Shown: positions 36,489 through 49,181 of the stretch, in pieces | Layout of the letters: each line of letters opens with the position of its first letter | Numbering within the stretch: position 1 is the stretch's first letter | Assembly (NCBI RefSeq): GCF_040807025.1 | Contig: NC_090945.1 | Location: 78,778,088 to 78,842,087, forward strand | Direction of reading: 5' to 3' | Source: Struthio camelus | Lineage: Eukaryota > Chordata > Aves > Struthioniformes > Struthionidae | Length of the DNA stretch: 64,000 nucleotides | The notes under the pieces: generated by a model | Told to the model about the DNA's origin: nothing | What the model saw: only the letters and a program-made list of their open reading frames with translations | Databases searched by the model: none | Made by a program: the position numbers and the translations under genes

Positions 36489-39400
36489 GTTAGTTCATGG
36501 TGTCTACTTACTTTACATATTCTGTTTCAGTAGCCTATATGCGGTCTTGTTCAACAGCATCCAGCTGTTCAGTTTAAGTAGATCAGAGTTTCTCTCTTTA
36601 TTCCGCTACTTTATGATCAGTATTTTCTGTCATTTTCTTGTCTTTAATGCAGTACCTAATTAAAGGATGTAATACTTTTGACTTAGTAAATTTAAATGTT
36701 TATCTGTTCAGCCAGAAAGCATAAAATTTTTTATCTTAAAATACAATTAAATGTGGCTTTCTTGTTGAAAGCTATTCCAGGAGCAGCTTTTTTGCCTGTT
36801 TTGTGGTGAAATCACAACTTTGCATTTGCAGCCATAGAATTCAGTTAAAAATTTATTTTGGGCTCTAGACTCCTTTGCATTAATAGCATGGAAAATATCT
36901 CGAGTCAAACAGCCTTTATTAACAAAGGTGATCTTTTATGCGATTCAATTAAGTCTTTGTTGATCTCTTTGATGCAGACTCTGAAATGTTGTGCGTATGG
37001 TATACATGTCTTTTTAACAGTCATTTTGGAATATTTTTCATAATAAGGACAATGAAAAATTTGGCACAGAACTAGTATTGTACTAGCTAGGTTTTGTCGA
37101 ATTCTACTGTGAATACAATGAAAAAGCAGTTAGGACTTTACCAAAAATGTGTATTAATAGCAGTTTTTCTGCTGACTTCATTGATCCTATTTTAAACTAA
37201 ATTCTTTATTAATATGAATAAGACAGTATGGGTTATTGTTTTTTAAAGTGCTAATTCAATATTTGAAAATATCTAGTCTGTCTTTGTATATAGAAGTATC
37301 AGAGAAGAAAGACTTTCTCCTGTGATACAGTGATTTGAAGGATAGGGATATATTGTGGGTTCAGCAGAACAAGCCTTGGACGACTGATGCAGTCTCATAA
37401 CTTCTGCACTGAAAGAGGAAGAGATTTATCGTCAGCATGTGTATAATCAACACAAGGTGAAATGTGCAGGTAAAAGAAGCATGCTTCTGCATTGCTATTC
37501 GGAGAGCCTTTCTAGTCTTTTAGGTAGTGAACTGATATTTATCTGCTTTGCAGTCAGCTTTGTTCTATATAAGGTTCTAATAAAGAGTGTAAATGCTCAG
37601 TGGGTGCAATCACTCACTCTAATTGGAAAGCTATCTTTGTGACAAGTTGAATGTAGAGAGTGAATTTAATAGCTTCTCTGTGGAGCAAAGCATAGATTTC
37701 CTGGCATGCAAAGATCGGGGTTTAGAGAGAGGCAGTTCCTGTCCATTTTGTTTTCAGGTGTGACAAACTCTAATGCTCAAATGGCAAGAACTTTTTGACT
37801 TATCTGAGGAAACGGAATGTTGTTTGAAAACCAACTTGTGGATTCCGTGATGGAAACCCCCTGCCTGTTTGCTAAAAGAAAGTTGCTAATTGGATTCTTA
37901 GTCTCAGGCAGGAAAAAAGAAATTTGGCTGTTACATTCAGAATGATGAGACATTTCTCTGATTGCTTTTTAAGGGGAGGGGAGAAAAAATTAATAAGTAG
38001 AACACTTGTGATGTGACCAGAATTTGTTAATTGCAATTGAGAGAAAATGTGTTTTGGGCAGTATTTAGGTGAAGATGATGTAAGGGATTGGGAAAGGCTC
38101 AAATACTTCGATTTATCTTTGGCACATACTTTAACAACATCAGTTATGTAATGCTCTCATTTTGGCAGTAAGTTATGTTCTCAACATGTTCCTAATATCC
38201 ATAACACTTCCTGAAATATGGACAATTTAGCTTTGTCTTTTATACTGTGCTTTAAGTTCACCACTTGCAGTGCTCTCTTCCTTTTGCTATTCCTGTAACT
38301 CTGGCTTAAGACAGTAATGTGGGGGTTTTTTGCGGTTAATGATTACATATACTTATAAAAGGCTGTTGTGTCTACCTTTTTATTTAGGTTTCTCCAGAGC
38401 TTTAAGGATAGATCGGCTTCTGCAAGCTTTGCCTTGAACGTAAAACCTCAGGTTTCATTAAGCCTGGGGCTAAGATGATGGACGTTCCCTAAAGCTTTTG
38501 TGAGAATATTTCTGCTTTATCTGAGTTGGCAGATGCCATGTGCGTCATATTGTAAAGGCTACTTCAGTTTTTGGATCCTGCTGTTGCCTTTTGGAGATCG
38601 TGCTACTTACAGTGCACTAATGTTATGTTGGTGTATTGGTCCAATATTGAGTCAGTGCGAAGGATGCCACCTCTCAAACCACGGAGTTAAGCCCTTTTTC
38701 CTGTACTGGACCAGAATTATGTATTCAACCTGAAGAACTGCTTCAGAAGAATGTAGATAGTTCCACCCTTTCCTCCAGCTGTTGAAGACAAACTCCTTCT
38801 AATTTTGGATGGGATGTTCATCCAGTTGGTTTATTTTCCATTTTCAGATAATGTATATTAAGCTAGCATCTGTCTAATCCTGGTGAGACAAGAGAAAAGG
38901 AAAGGTTTATCAAAAGCAGCCCCCTCTCTTTGAGGGGATGAGTGACTTAACAGCAACACAGCTTAAATATCTGGATTTTACTCTTATGCCTGTTACAGCC
39001 TGCCCCAGAGAGCCAAGCTGCTGCTGAGAATAAGGAAGGATGAATTCAGTGGCTGCTGTTGCTACAGAAATAGAGGAAAGCAGCACTACTGGAGCAGGTA
39101 GCTGCTCTAGGGTATGGAGTGTCCTGGCTGAGGGCTACTATGGTCACCCTCATTTTATCTTTCTAGCATTGTGCTCAGATGCTCCAAGTGAGTGCTGTGG
39201 TTACAGTGGAGTTTAGACAAGATTCGTGTATTACAAGAAACTTTTACAGTCCTTATGATTTTGTTTGTTTTTTGTGTTTTCTGATGTAGACTGTACTAAA
39301 ATACAAATGTATTGGGAAATGTTAGCATTGGGAATTCTCATTGCGTTAGTGTAGCTTTGGCATTGCTGCACCTTGTCTCCTTGCAAGACCACTGCAGAAA

Positions 39401-40270
39401 CTGTGGCAGTTATAGTGATGACGCACGGCAGCCTTGCTGTGGGACCAGCAGTGGACCAAAGGGCCAAAAGACTATTGTGCTGTTGAAGTCGAAGCAAGTT
39501 GCTTCCTGACAAACTACTCCCAGTGTCTCCCAAAACATAACTTCTACTTGTGTTGCTCAGACCTTTTTCAAGTTAGTTTTGAAGAACTGCTGTGCTGGTC
39601 TGGGTTTCCAGACGTGTTACAAAATGTCCAAAACATGAAGAAAACAACACTGTAGAAAATACTGTTGCAGTGTGCAGGAGCAGTAGGTTGCCTTCACCAA
39701 GAACTGCCATGCGTGCAGAAACTCACGGCTGCAGTTAACCATCACAGGTTTGACAATTTCCAGGGAAGATCAAAATTTCTGAGTATGAAGGGGGGGAAAG
39801 TGTGCTCCTGCCTCAACAGATAAACGTGAGCCTTAGTTACAGCTATCGCTCAACAGTAAGAATATCCTTTTTGCTGTGTGTGCTCTGCTTACACAAGCAC
39901 AGGAGGAGGGCCATGCCTCTGACTACGAGTCAAGTCAGTTAATGCCTTGTCGGGGTGAGGAGAGCTGCCTGCAGGTTGGTGACTTCTATCCTAGATGCTT
40001 CCTGCAGCTCTTGGCGCTCATCCCACCTTACCTAGGGGTTCAGTAGTATCGTAGCACAGGGATGGCTCACTCGCATGCCACAAAGACTTAAGAGCATGGA
40101 ATGTGTATACAAGGAACAGATCTGTACAGCACCTTTTAAAGAAGTAATATGTAGAGCCTTGTTGTTGCAGTGTGCATGTTTCCATGTATTGTACGATGTT
40201 TATAAAGAAAGAAATGTTTTTAATCTTTGGCATATTGTCTTTATGCAAAAGAATTAAAGTCTTTAAAACT
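36489..40270 (+). other. 3' region of the SLBP-like gene (UTR, possible terminal exon)
   Basis: If the donor at 36488/36489 is used, a terminal noncoding exon could begin at 38388 after a good acceptor (CTACCTTTTTATTTAG). Possible poly(A) signals are AATAAA at 37579-37584 and ATTAAA at 40253-40258; the latter follows an AT-rich stretch typical of a 3' end. No other coding exon is convincing between 36.5 and 41 kb; small open frames at 38500, 39231 and 40594 have no motif. Confidence 0.4.
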
Positions 40271-40984
40271 GACGTTTTTATTTAGAATGTACTGGCGTAG
40301 TAATGTTTTAATTCCTGTTAGTATTGTTAGTCTGTTGTCAGTGTTTCATTATAAAAGGCATGTGTTGGTTCAGTAGTTGTTCTTTAGCCCTTGCTTGTTC
40401 TGGGGGAAGGGAGGACTCTGTTCAGAGATGAAACCAAACTCTTGAAGGGAGTCTACAATACAGCTTGGGTTGTGTCCGCCACCTCAGTTTAAATTCATGA
40501 CAAGATGTCAAAACACATGTTCAGTGCATTGTAACCTAGTGAAATGGAGCAGCCGAGGCCCCAGCACCCGTTCTGCGGCCAGAATAGTGTCCTCTAGGTG
40601 AAGATGGACCTGATGGTTGGGAGCAATAAGACTCCTGAACTCCCAGCTCCTGAAATGCGGTGCCAAAGCCAGGGGCAGAAAACGCTGAGCAGTTTGTGTG
40701 CGCCTTCCTGTGCACCCCCAGCCTTCAGGCAATGAAGGCTCGGAAAGTTGTTATTTTTAAAAACCCTGCTTGAGTTCTGCTGCAGGAGAGCTCCCCGTTG
40801 TTTCCGAATTACTTTTAAGACATTTCGGTGTGTTGCAGATATCACAGATTTAACAGGATCGTGCCATGCCTGTGGAAGCCACAGGAATTTGTAATGAAAA
40901 CATACGTAAGGAAACTCCACGCGTCAGCTTGGAGGCACAGCAGCCTCATGGCATAATCCAACCTCGTTTAATATGGGCATCAAA

Positions 40985-41427
40985 TACTATTTAGCGCCAG
41001 GTCGCTTTACGCGTTTCGGGTTGGCCGGGTCGGGGCGCGCCAAAGCGGCGCGGCGTTCTCCCGCCAACACGCCCCGGGGGCGGGGCGACGGGCGGGAGCG
41101 GGCTAAACCACGAGAACGAGGGGTGGGGGGGGGATGCGCCGGTGTGTCCCGTTCCTCCTTCCCTCACCTCACGAGGGGGCGCTGAGGGGGGGAGGGTGGT
41201 TTCTCCATGCTAGAGCGGGGGAAGGGGGGGGCGGCCTTGGGGGGCCGCGGCGATTCTTCCCTCCCCCGCGCACCTATGCGCAGTGGTCGGGCCCGCGCAG
41301 GCGCCTCGAGGAGAGGCGGGGGCGGAGCCAGCGGCGGCGGCGGGAGATGCGAACGGGCTGAGGCGGGAAGGCAGGTTGCGGCTGTCTCGCTCCGCTCCGC
41401 GTCTGTTCCGCGTGAGGGCCCCGCACC
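40985..41427 (+). promoter_or_regulatory. SLBP CpG-island promoter
   Basis: GC content jumps at about 40.98 kb. E2F-like sites can be seen: TTTAGCGCC at 40990-40998 and TCCCGCC at 41059-41065. Several G-rich GC boxes (GGGGCGGGG type) follow. The layout fits an S-phase gene, but the TSS is not marked and binding is inferred only. Confidence 0.5.
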
Positions 41428-44400
41428 ATGTCCTTCCGCCAGAGGAGCCCCCACGGCGGCACCGGCACCAGCCGCAGGTAGGGCCCCCCCCTTCCCCCTC
41501 TACCCGAGCGGCGCGGTGGCGGCCGTTGGGGCTCTGCGGCTCTTTCCTCGCCCCCCTCGCTGTAGCGGCGGGGGCAGAGAGGCGGCGAGGCGCCCCGGGG
41601 AGCGGGGGTCGCCCGCCTGGGGCGGGGCCGTGCCGACCTCGCGCGCCCGGCCGTTAACGGGCGTCGCGCGCCGGTGCGCGGCCGTTAACGGGCGTCGCGC
41701 GCCGGTGCGCGGCCGTTAACGGGCGTCGCGCGCCGGTGCGCGGCCGTTAACGGGCGTCGCGCGCCGGTGCGCGGCCGCCATGTTCGGCCCTGCCCGCGGC
41801 GCCGCGCGCTGCCCCCTGGAGCTTTCCGCGGGGCCTGAGGGGCAGCAAAGCCGGGCCGGGCCGGGCTGCTGCGGGCCAGGTTGTGGGGGGCGTTAACGGT
41901 TTCCCCTTTTGTAGAGCCCGAAAGCCAAAAGCTGCGGCGGTAGCACGGAGCCCGGTTTGTTGAAGTAAAGCTGGTGAATAAAATATGATGTCTGTATGCG
42001 ATGTTGTTTCAAAGATTACAAAAAGCTTACTATTGCGTGTTGTCTTTACTTCGCCTGCTGCCAGCCCGCAGCCTCCACCTCGCTGGTCCCAAGGAAGGAA
42101 ACGTGGAGCAGATGGAAAACGGAGAAAGCAGAATGAATTAGATTCGTCTGTTTTTGATGAAAATGAATATAGGCCTTCTGACAACAGGCTGGACAGGTAG
42201 GTGATGCTTGCGTGGCATGTAAGTACTAGAAACAAGTCCGTCCTCTTTTTCTTCATCAGAAGAAGGTGTCAAGTTAATCAATTTAGTGGTGCTTAGTTCC
42301 TGTTCTTAGTTTGTGCCTAGTTTTTTCAAGTCCTGTGCTTTTGTACATCATTTGTAGATGTTAAATAGCTGATTTTAAGGAGGGAAAATAATCTAGCCTA
42401 GTGTTCTTATCTGGAGCCCCTTGTTATCAAGAATAAGTAAAAGTATTTTTCATTTTTATGTCTTGCATTATATTATTCATCACTTTCTATCCTATTCTAT
42501 GCTTGTTTATTGCTATTTATCATGAGCCCCTATCATAGAAGCTGAGTCATACAACCAGAAGTCAATCTGTGAGACTTAAGCCTTGTTTTCCTGCTCCTCT
42601 GACGGGGTTTAATCACCCTTTGCAATCCTAGCGGAGCAGCAGATGCTCCCAGCAGATACTGGGCCCAGCCCAGCCTTCTATCCAAGTGTGAACTGGTACA
42701 TGGGGATGAGGGTCTGGAAAGAGACAGTTAAGTTGAGCTGGGTCTGGATGGTACCAGGGTTGTCACAGAGCAAAATAATCAAGAGGAAGCTATAGATCCT
42801 CTCACGTTCCCCCTATTCCCTATATACACAGCACAGGTACAGAAACAAACATGTACAAAAGGGTATGACAGACTGTTGAGGAAAAAGCTGAGGTTGTGGG
42901 ACTAACCAAGTACTTTGGGATGCTTCTGCCAATAATGCATACTTTTTGACCGTGGGAAATCGGAATATAGTCTGCGTTCTCAGCCAAGTTAGAGGTCATT
43001 GCAAGCAAACGCTGGAAATCCTTGTAGTTTGAATAGATATTTGCAAAGCGACCTGTGCTGTATTTTTCTTTATTTGTCCTCTCCACATAAAGAGGACTTA
43101 CAATTTGAATTTAACAAAAACGTGAAAGTAGTAATGCAAGCCTATTTCTGGTCTGGGAGCAGGGAAGGATTTGGAGCAGGTTTCAGTTCAGATGTGACTT
43201 AAACGGATTCCCTGACTTAAAAGGACTTTTCTGGGCAGAATCCTAGTAACTCTCCAGAGTACTTCTAAATCTACTGAAAAAGCTCTAGTTTGTAGGTTAC
43301 GGTTTTGAGTTTGTACTTTGAGAAAATCAGTCGTCAGGAGGACAAGAAACTAAGCTGAAACACATATTTAATAATCTGAAATTAGGCAGCTGTTGTTAGC
43401 TGGAAGGGGATATAAGCTCTTCCCTCTGCCCCCAACAACAGCTTGAATCTGCTTATGATACTAATGTGCTGCAATAAAGACAGTTGTTAAGTATCTGCTG
43501 GCAAGGTCAGAGCAAATCTCAGTTTGCAGCCTAAAAACTGAACTTCATTTTTAGTGCATTTGCCTGTTCTTCAAATTATCTTTTTATATGGGAAAGTCCT
43601 GGTGCTATCACATAGCTTTATCTCCTTAGCTGTATAACTTAATTCTGTGTTCTAAGTTTTGTCACTTTACTGGGTCTGCAATCGTGAAAGGGTAAATAAG
43701 GGAGTAAATGAGTTACGATGGTATTTCATGTATTTTTTTCTGAAGGAAAACAGCTACAATATGGAAAATGCTGTAGGCTAGGTTACTTGCTACGTTGGTA
43801 CCTTTCTACACATCTGTATGTAAACTTAAACACCCTACCCTCTCCAAGCCCAAAGGGAGACCCTGCAATGAGGTTTAAGTTTAAAATGGTTACGTTTTAA
43901 AAGAATTACACAAGATTCTTACAACTAAGACTGCTGTAAATGAGTATGTGAAATAACTATTAAGCTGAAAATGGAGGGGAACGTGGGGAAAAAAAACTTA
44001 AAATAAAATTTTAACGTAGAGGCTCTCTTCTCAGTTTTACAACACCGGAAGGCCCTGGACCCCTTTCACGGTGTTCAGACTGGGGAACTGCAGTGGAAGA
44101 AGATGAAATGAGGACCAGTGTTAACAAAGAAATCGCAAGGTACCATGGGTGTTTAAGACAAAGTAGGAAAGGGAGGGGAAACGGTACTAGTCTTGCAGAA
44201 TCTGTATTGACTTGCATTTTAACTTCATAATTGTAGTAAAGTCGGAGACTAATGTAGGCCTGACAGCCCCATATAGTAAGTCCTGCTTTTAGGCCAGCTT
44301 TGGCTGGCCCACTAGGAGTCATATAGGAGTGACATTTTAAAACTCTCCAAAGGTTGTGCTGTATATTACTGAATGTCCCCCTTTTGGAAGAATCCTATTC

Positions 44401-47400
44401 TAAATCTCTTAGATTGAGTTACTGTGAGTGTCATTTCACTGATTGCTGTTCTTGTGTATAGCTACTATAACAAGAATTTTAGGGAGAAGACTTGGGAAAA
44501 GTAAATTTTGAGAGTTATGGAATAGATCTTTCAGTTTTTCCCTAAATGGAAAGATATTTATAGTTTGTGCGTTGACTTCAAGGTTATTGCTTAACTGAGA
44601 AGTGAAATAAACTGTGAGCTTGGGGGAGGGGGAATCTTATATTTGCTTTGTATATAATATTAACAGTATTGCTTTGAACTCTTACAGGTATAGAAGAAAA
44701 CTCCTGATAAATGAATTTTCAAGAGAAAGAAAGTCCTCCTCTGGAAGGTAAGATAAATTTCTGTCTTAGTTGAGGGAAATCCTGACGATAGGTCTCAATC
44801 TCACATGTGCCCTGTTGCTTCTGAAAACCCTCAGCTTGAAATAGTTCATCCTAAGTCTGCTCTAACATGTTAATTCAATTCAATAAGAACGTTATCAACT
44901 GCTTTTTAAAAAAAAGTTAACTTTTCAGCATCTATGTATGTTTTTGTCTTTGACGATCTTTGGTTTTCTAATACTCCCAAATCTACACTTTTTTTTCCCT
45001 CTAGTTCTGATTCAAAGGAATCCACTGTAACAGTAGAACTTGAGACAGATGAAGTGGTTTTGATGAGAAGACAAAAGCAGATAAACTATGGAAAAAACAC
45101 AATTGCATATGATAGATACATTAAAGAAGTTCCTAGGTAAGGTTTTTGAATTTCTGGAAAACTGTAAATATACAAATATGCCATACCTGTTCTTTATAAG
45201 CATGTTAACAGACTAAGCTTGGTACCTGAGGTATATTCAAATGAAAGGCATCTGCAAACGTGATTTTTCTGAGACATTTCTTCCCCACACCACCCCCCCA
45301 AGATGATTGAAACTAATGATATTATGTAACTTGACTTGGATTTTTTTTTTTTCCCTGACTGCTCTGTGCATGAGGAATGTCACTTAGAACTTTCTCATGT
45401 TGCCGAAATGAAAGTGAAAGCTGTTTTGGTTGTAGTTGTGGCAGTCAACTAGAAGAAATGAAACTGTATTTTTCACAGGCAGTTTTCTCCCTTCCTAAAC
45501 TGAAAGGCAAAACAGAGCCTCGTTGCTCTTAAGTTTGACAGGTATATTATTATATGCAGAAACTGCATGCTGAAATTTTCAGACTTAAGATTGATAGTCC
45601 ATTTTTATTTAAACTACCCAAAGATGGAAAATCTAAAATGTGAATATATAGATGATAACCTTTCACTTCGGGGCTGGAATTGTACCACTTGTGGAGTTTT
45701 TTCTCTAAGTGATTATGTTACTTATTTCAGAATGTGTTGGGCTGTAATCAGGCTATGTAGCAGGCAACCAGTCTTAGAATTTAAAGCTATTTGACATGTC
45801 TGTGTGAAAAGCATTAATGAATTTTTCATGTCTAATATGTGGCTAGGTGCCATCGTATACCAGGAGTTCATCCCAGAACTCCAAATAAATTTAAGAAGTA
45901 CAGCCGTAGGTCATGGGACCAGCAAATTAAACTATGGAAAGTTGCGTTGCATTCCTGGGATCCACCTGCTGAGGAAGGATGTGATCTACAAGAAATGTAT
46001 GTATTGAGTATTCAAGATACCTTTAAAGAAACTAATATATACAATCTTAGGCTTGAGGGGGGAGGGGTTAAAAAAAAAAAAAAAAGACAGCCCTTTTGGA
46101 GACCAGTCAGTGATCACTGAATGCTTTCCCTAGCTGCTTGCCTACACTGAGCGCTCTCTGGAGCTATTCATTTCTTTTGCGGACAAAATATGTATTGACT
46201 GACTTTTGAGTTTTTTGGATCTAGTTGGTGGGACTGGACTTAGCTAGTGTCCATGCAAGGACATGGCTGTATGTCCCTCATTTCTTTAGTGGATTTCCAC
46301 AGCGTGAAATCAGAGAACCTGCTGCAGTGCTCTCTAAAAGGAAGCACCACACCTGCAGGGCAGGCTAGTCCTTTCAGAACAGTCTGCAGACTAATTCTAG
46401 AGGAACAAAAGTGACTTGTGGTAGCAGCAGTGCTGAGGAGTTTGCCTGACGGACTTGCAGATCTCATGAATATTGAGCTCAGAACACAGCGTACAGGAAC
46501 ATGCCTTATACTTTTCTCTTTTGTTAGTTCAAGAACGGGGTATAAGTTTCTTGTTCCCTGAGCAGAGGGGAGGAAAGAAGGACTAGTAAAATCACCTCAG
46601 GGTCGCATTAAATTAAAAACATCGCTATGAGAATTCACAGTCCAGGCTAGTGTGATCTTTTACTCTAGAAGATTCAGAAGAATGTGACTTGTTCCTTTCA
46701 TCTGTAGGAACTAAAACTGATCAAGGAGCTTGCAAGATAAAATAAACTGGAACTAACCGAACGAAGGGAGAGATGTAACTGATTTTCCAAGAAAAAGAAA
46801 TATTTTTGTTGCTAAGGTTTTCTTTTCTAATGAGGACAATGATAAAAATCAGTATGCAGCAATGTGATCTAAAAACAAAGGGTTAATTTGGTTTGCTTTT
46901 TACTTGCAATTGACATGAAAGGAGTTAGTTGGTATTTTAGCTTGAAGCCTACTGTGTGTACTGTACGTTGCTGTTGAAACTATCCCTAGATGCTGGGATC
47001 TGGTTGTGTGTATGATGGCTGTTAAATTTTACATTGGAAAACAAATTAGTGTCATCTCAGGGGAAAAAAAAACTCCTTGTTCTTTCCATGTTTGCCCTCT
47101 GTATTGAGGCATTGCTTGAACGTTGGATATTTGTGTTCAGCAAGCTGTAGTATTCAGTCTCAAGACTTAGTCTTTGTGTGTTTTTGACTGTGTTAATTAA
47201 CTTGCTATTCTGTTTGGTCTCAGCAACTTGCCACCCTTGTCCCTACAATCTCTGTAGGTCTCTCTGTGCTTGTTCTGGCACCACTTCTAGAATTGCACCC
47301 ACAAAATGCAATAAGCTTACTGTGAGAAAACTGAATTTGTTCTAAGCGATATACTTTTGAATTATTTTACAGTACTCCTGTTGATCTTGGTGAGATGGAG

Positions 47401-48339
47401 ACAGAATCTATAGGAAGCCATTCTACTGAATCTCAAACGAGTTCTCAAGATAACGATGTAAGAATATCTGTCACTTGCATAATTTTTTTTTTAATCAGTC
47501 CATTACTTATAATTGTATCCAGAGTAGCCTGAATACATTAGAGCCTCTGTGAGCTGCCAGGTGTAGATGGAGACTGTTTATAAAGCGGAGTGATTTCAAG
47601 TCACAGGGGAACTCACAGAAATATTTTCCAGCTATAGCCAATTTTTGTTTGTAGTCCAAGTTCAGAGAGAACTTAAGTGATCGGCTGAGATGACAGATAC
47701 CTCATTCTTCATGGCCTACGAAAGAGAAAGCATCTGTTTGTTTAAAGCATGCCACTTGTGACCTGCAGTGTACAGAAGAAGTACTTCTTTTTAAGATTGT
47801 GATATCGAATGTTAAAACAGGACATAATTGGTGTAACTGTCATGGCACACTGTGACTTGTTGAAGTAAGCTATTTTTATATCCAGGAAGTGTTTTTCAGA
47901 GCTGGGCAGTAAACTTCCATAAAGATTCAGTAATGTTTTTCTTAATGAATTTCTTTCTCTGAATATTGAATCTGTATAATATTGCAGTGTCTGAATACAT
48001 AGATCCTTTGAACATAGTAAACAAATCTTTGAAAGTGTTTGGATGGGCAGAGAAGCCTTCATTTAAATTCTTCAATCTTATACTAGTCTTGTTTTTTTTC
48101 TGTGTTAAAGTGTTTGTAAGCCTCTGTTACAGGGTAGGCTAAATGAATTACAGAAGTGAAATATGTTATCGCATAACTAAGTTGCACTTGATGACTAATT
48201 GCTCACTGACTTTGTATTCCAGGACACTTATTCTGGCACTCCCACAAAAGTCAGACATGTCAACTATCAAACAGAAGATGAATTTGACTTGGAAGCGTGT
48301 TTGAGTGAGCCGCTTAAAGATCTCAATACTATGAGTTAA
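41428..48339 (+). CDS. SLBP: SLBP, histone mRNA stem-loop binding protein
   Basis: Eight coding exons: 41428-41477, 42065-42196, 44035-44139, 44688-44747, 45005-45136, 45847-45996, 47373-47457 and 48223-48339. All are GT-AG with matching phases; 831 nt gives 276 aa (human 270). SLBP binds the 3' stem-loop of replication-dependent histone mRNAs and drives their 3' processing, export and translation. Landmarks: [17 protein letters not shown] (basic, exon 2); FTTPEGP (62-68), the phosphodegron for destruction at S/G2; [13 protein letters not shown] (75-87), the SLIP1-binding motif; [10 protein letters not shown] (exon 4), with the basic RxL cyclin-docking type motif; RNA-binding domain about 129-200 with [25 protein letters not shown] (T171), [18 protein letters not shown]; and the C terminus [18 protein letters not shown]. 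Identity with human SLBP is high throughout, so this is the canonical orthologue. Confidence 0.98.
41649..41776. repeat. 31-bp tandem repeat (4 copies) in SLBP intron 1
   Basis: Four near-identical 31-bp units start at 41649, 41680, 41711 and 41742 and a partial unit follows. Each holds the 10-bp palindrome CCGTTAACGG, then GCGTCGCGCGCCGGTGCGC. AACGG is the core of a MYB site, present on both strands of the palindrome. Related GTAACGGCCG words occur in the TMEM129 promoter. Confidence 0.95.
44035..44139 (+). CDS. SLBP: SLBP exon 3: degron and SLIP1-binding motif
   Basis: 105 bp, phase 2 to 2. Holds both FTTPEGP, whose TTP is phosphorylated to trigger degradation, and [12 protein letters not shown], required for translation activation through SLIP1. 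It is the parent-like form of the B modules in the neighbouring paralogue. Confidence 0.95.
45005..45996 (+). CDS. SLBP: SLBP exons 5-6: RNA-binding domain
   Basis: Exons 45005-45136 and 45847-45996 encode the roughly 73-residue RNA-binding domain found only in SLBP proteins. Key conserved residues are visible: [30 protein letters not shown], and ALHSWDPP. The domain recognises the stem and its flanks at the histone mRNA 3' end. The acceptor before exon 6 (TGTGGCTAG) has a weak pyrimidine tract. Confidence 0.96.
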
Positions 48340-49175
48340 GTAGTGTTGGGCAAAGTGTTTTAGAGGAAGTTTATTTTAAATTTGAGAGGTTAGCCTGATT
48401 AATAAACTGGGTGTTGTCTACTTGTTAATAGTATGAAAGCTTGAGCAAAGTTAAGGACTGTTCTCTAAGCTGTGGTTGGTCTATGTATTCTCTGGACCAA
48501 ACCTATGTAAAAATAGAATTAAGTTGTGTGACTTCTTTTTAACTTCTAATTTATGTTTTATCAGACTTTTTTTTTAAAGAACTTTTCAATAGAAAAATAG
48601 CCAAAGGCAATGCTGTCCTCAAGTAATCCTAAATAGTTCAGTAAGAGCATACTGTTTCTCCTGTAGCTGAGTTTGTAACTTCAGTTGCCATGTCACATCA
48701 AGAGCAAAGTAGGGTGATGTTGTTGACCATCGATATGCTACTTTGTTTTTCCATGTGGCTCTGCTACAAAGATTTATCTGTAGGTAATACAGGAGGCAGC
48801 TGAACCATGCTGATGATTAGTACTAGCAAACAGAGCCACTGCAGTTAAATTTAAGTTTAAACTGCCTTACGTAAGAAAGAGCAGGTTCTTTTTATTTGCA
48901 AAAATATTTCCGAAACAATGGGAAAGTAAATACTGTAAGAATCTGGAGTTCCATATGGTAAAGCCCAGGTAGAAGTGATAGTGCTTTAAGAAGCAGTAGC
49001 CCGAGAAGTCTGTAAATAGTCATGAACGTTAAATGCAGTCAAGAAAACGAAGTGCTTAATTCTTTTTAACTTGCTGATTTTAAATGTAAAACTGTTGTAA
49101 ATGATAACATTGTACAGACTTTCTGTTTTCAGCAGAAGATGTTTCTATTGCTTTTTGTATGGGATGTTGCTGGAA

Positions 49176-49181
49176 AATAAA
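49176..49181 (+). promoter_or_regulatory. SLBP poly(A) signal
   Basis: AATAAA about 840 bp after the SLBP stop codon, followed by a GT-rich stretch (GGATATGTGTTTGTTTATG), the usual downstream element. Preceding sequence is AT-rich 3' UTR. This is the best candidate for the SLBP cleavage site. Confidence 0.65.

Noticed and set aside
41164-42256. Open frames on both strands around SLBP exon 1 (up to 170 codons)
   Set aside because: CpG-island and 31-bp repeat effects; only the 50-bp start exon at 41428 links to SLBP.
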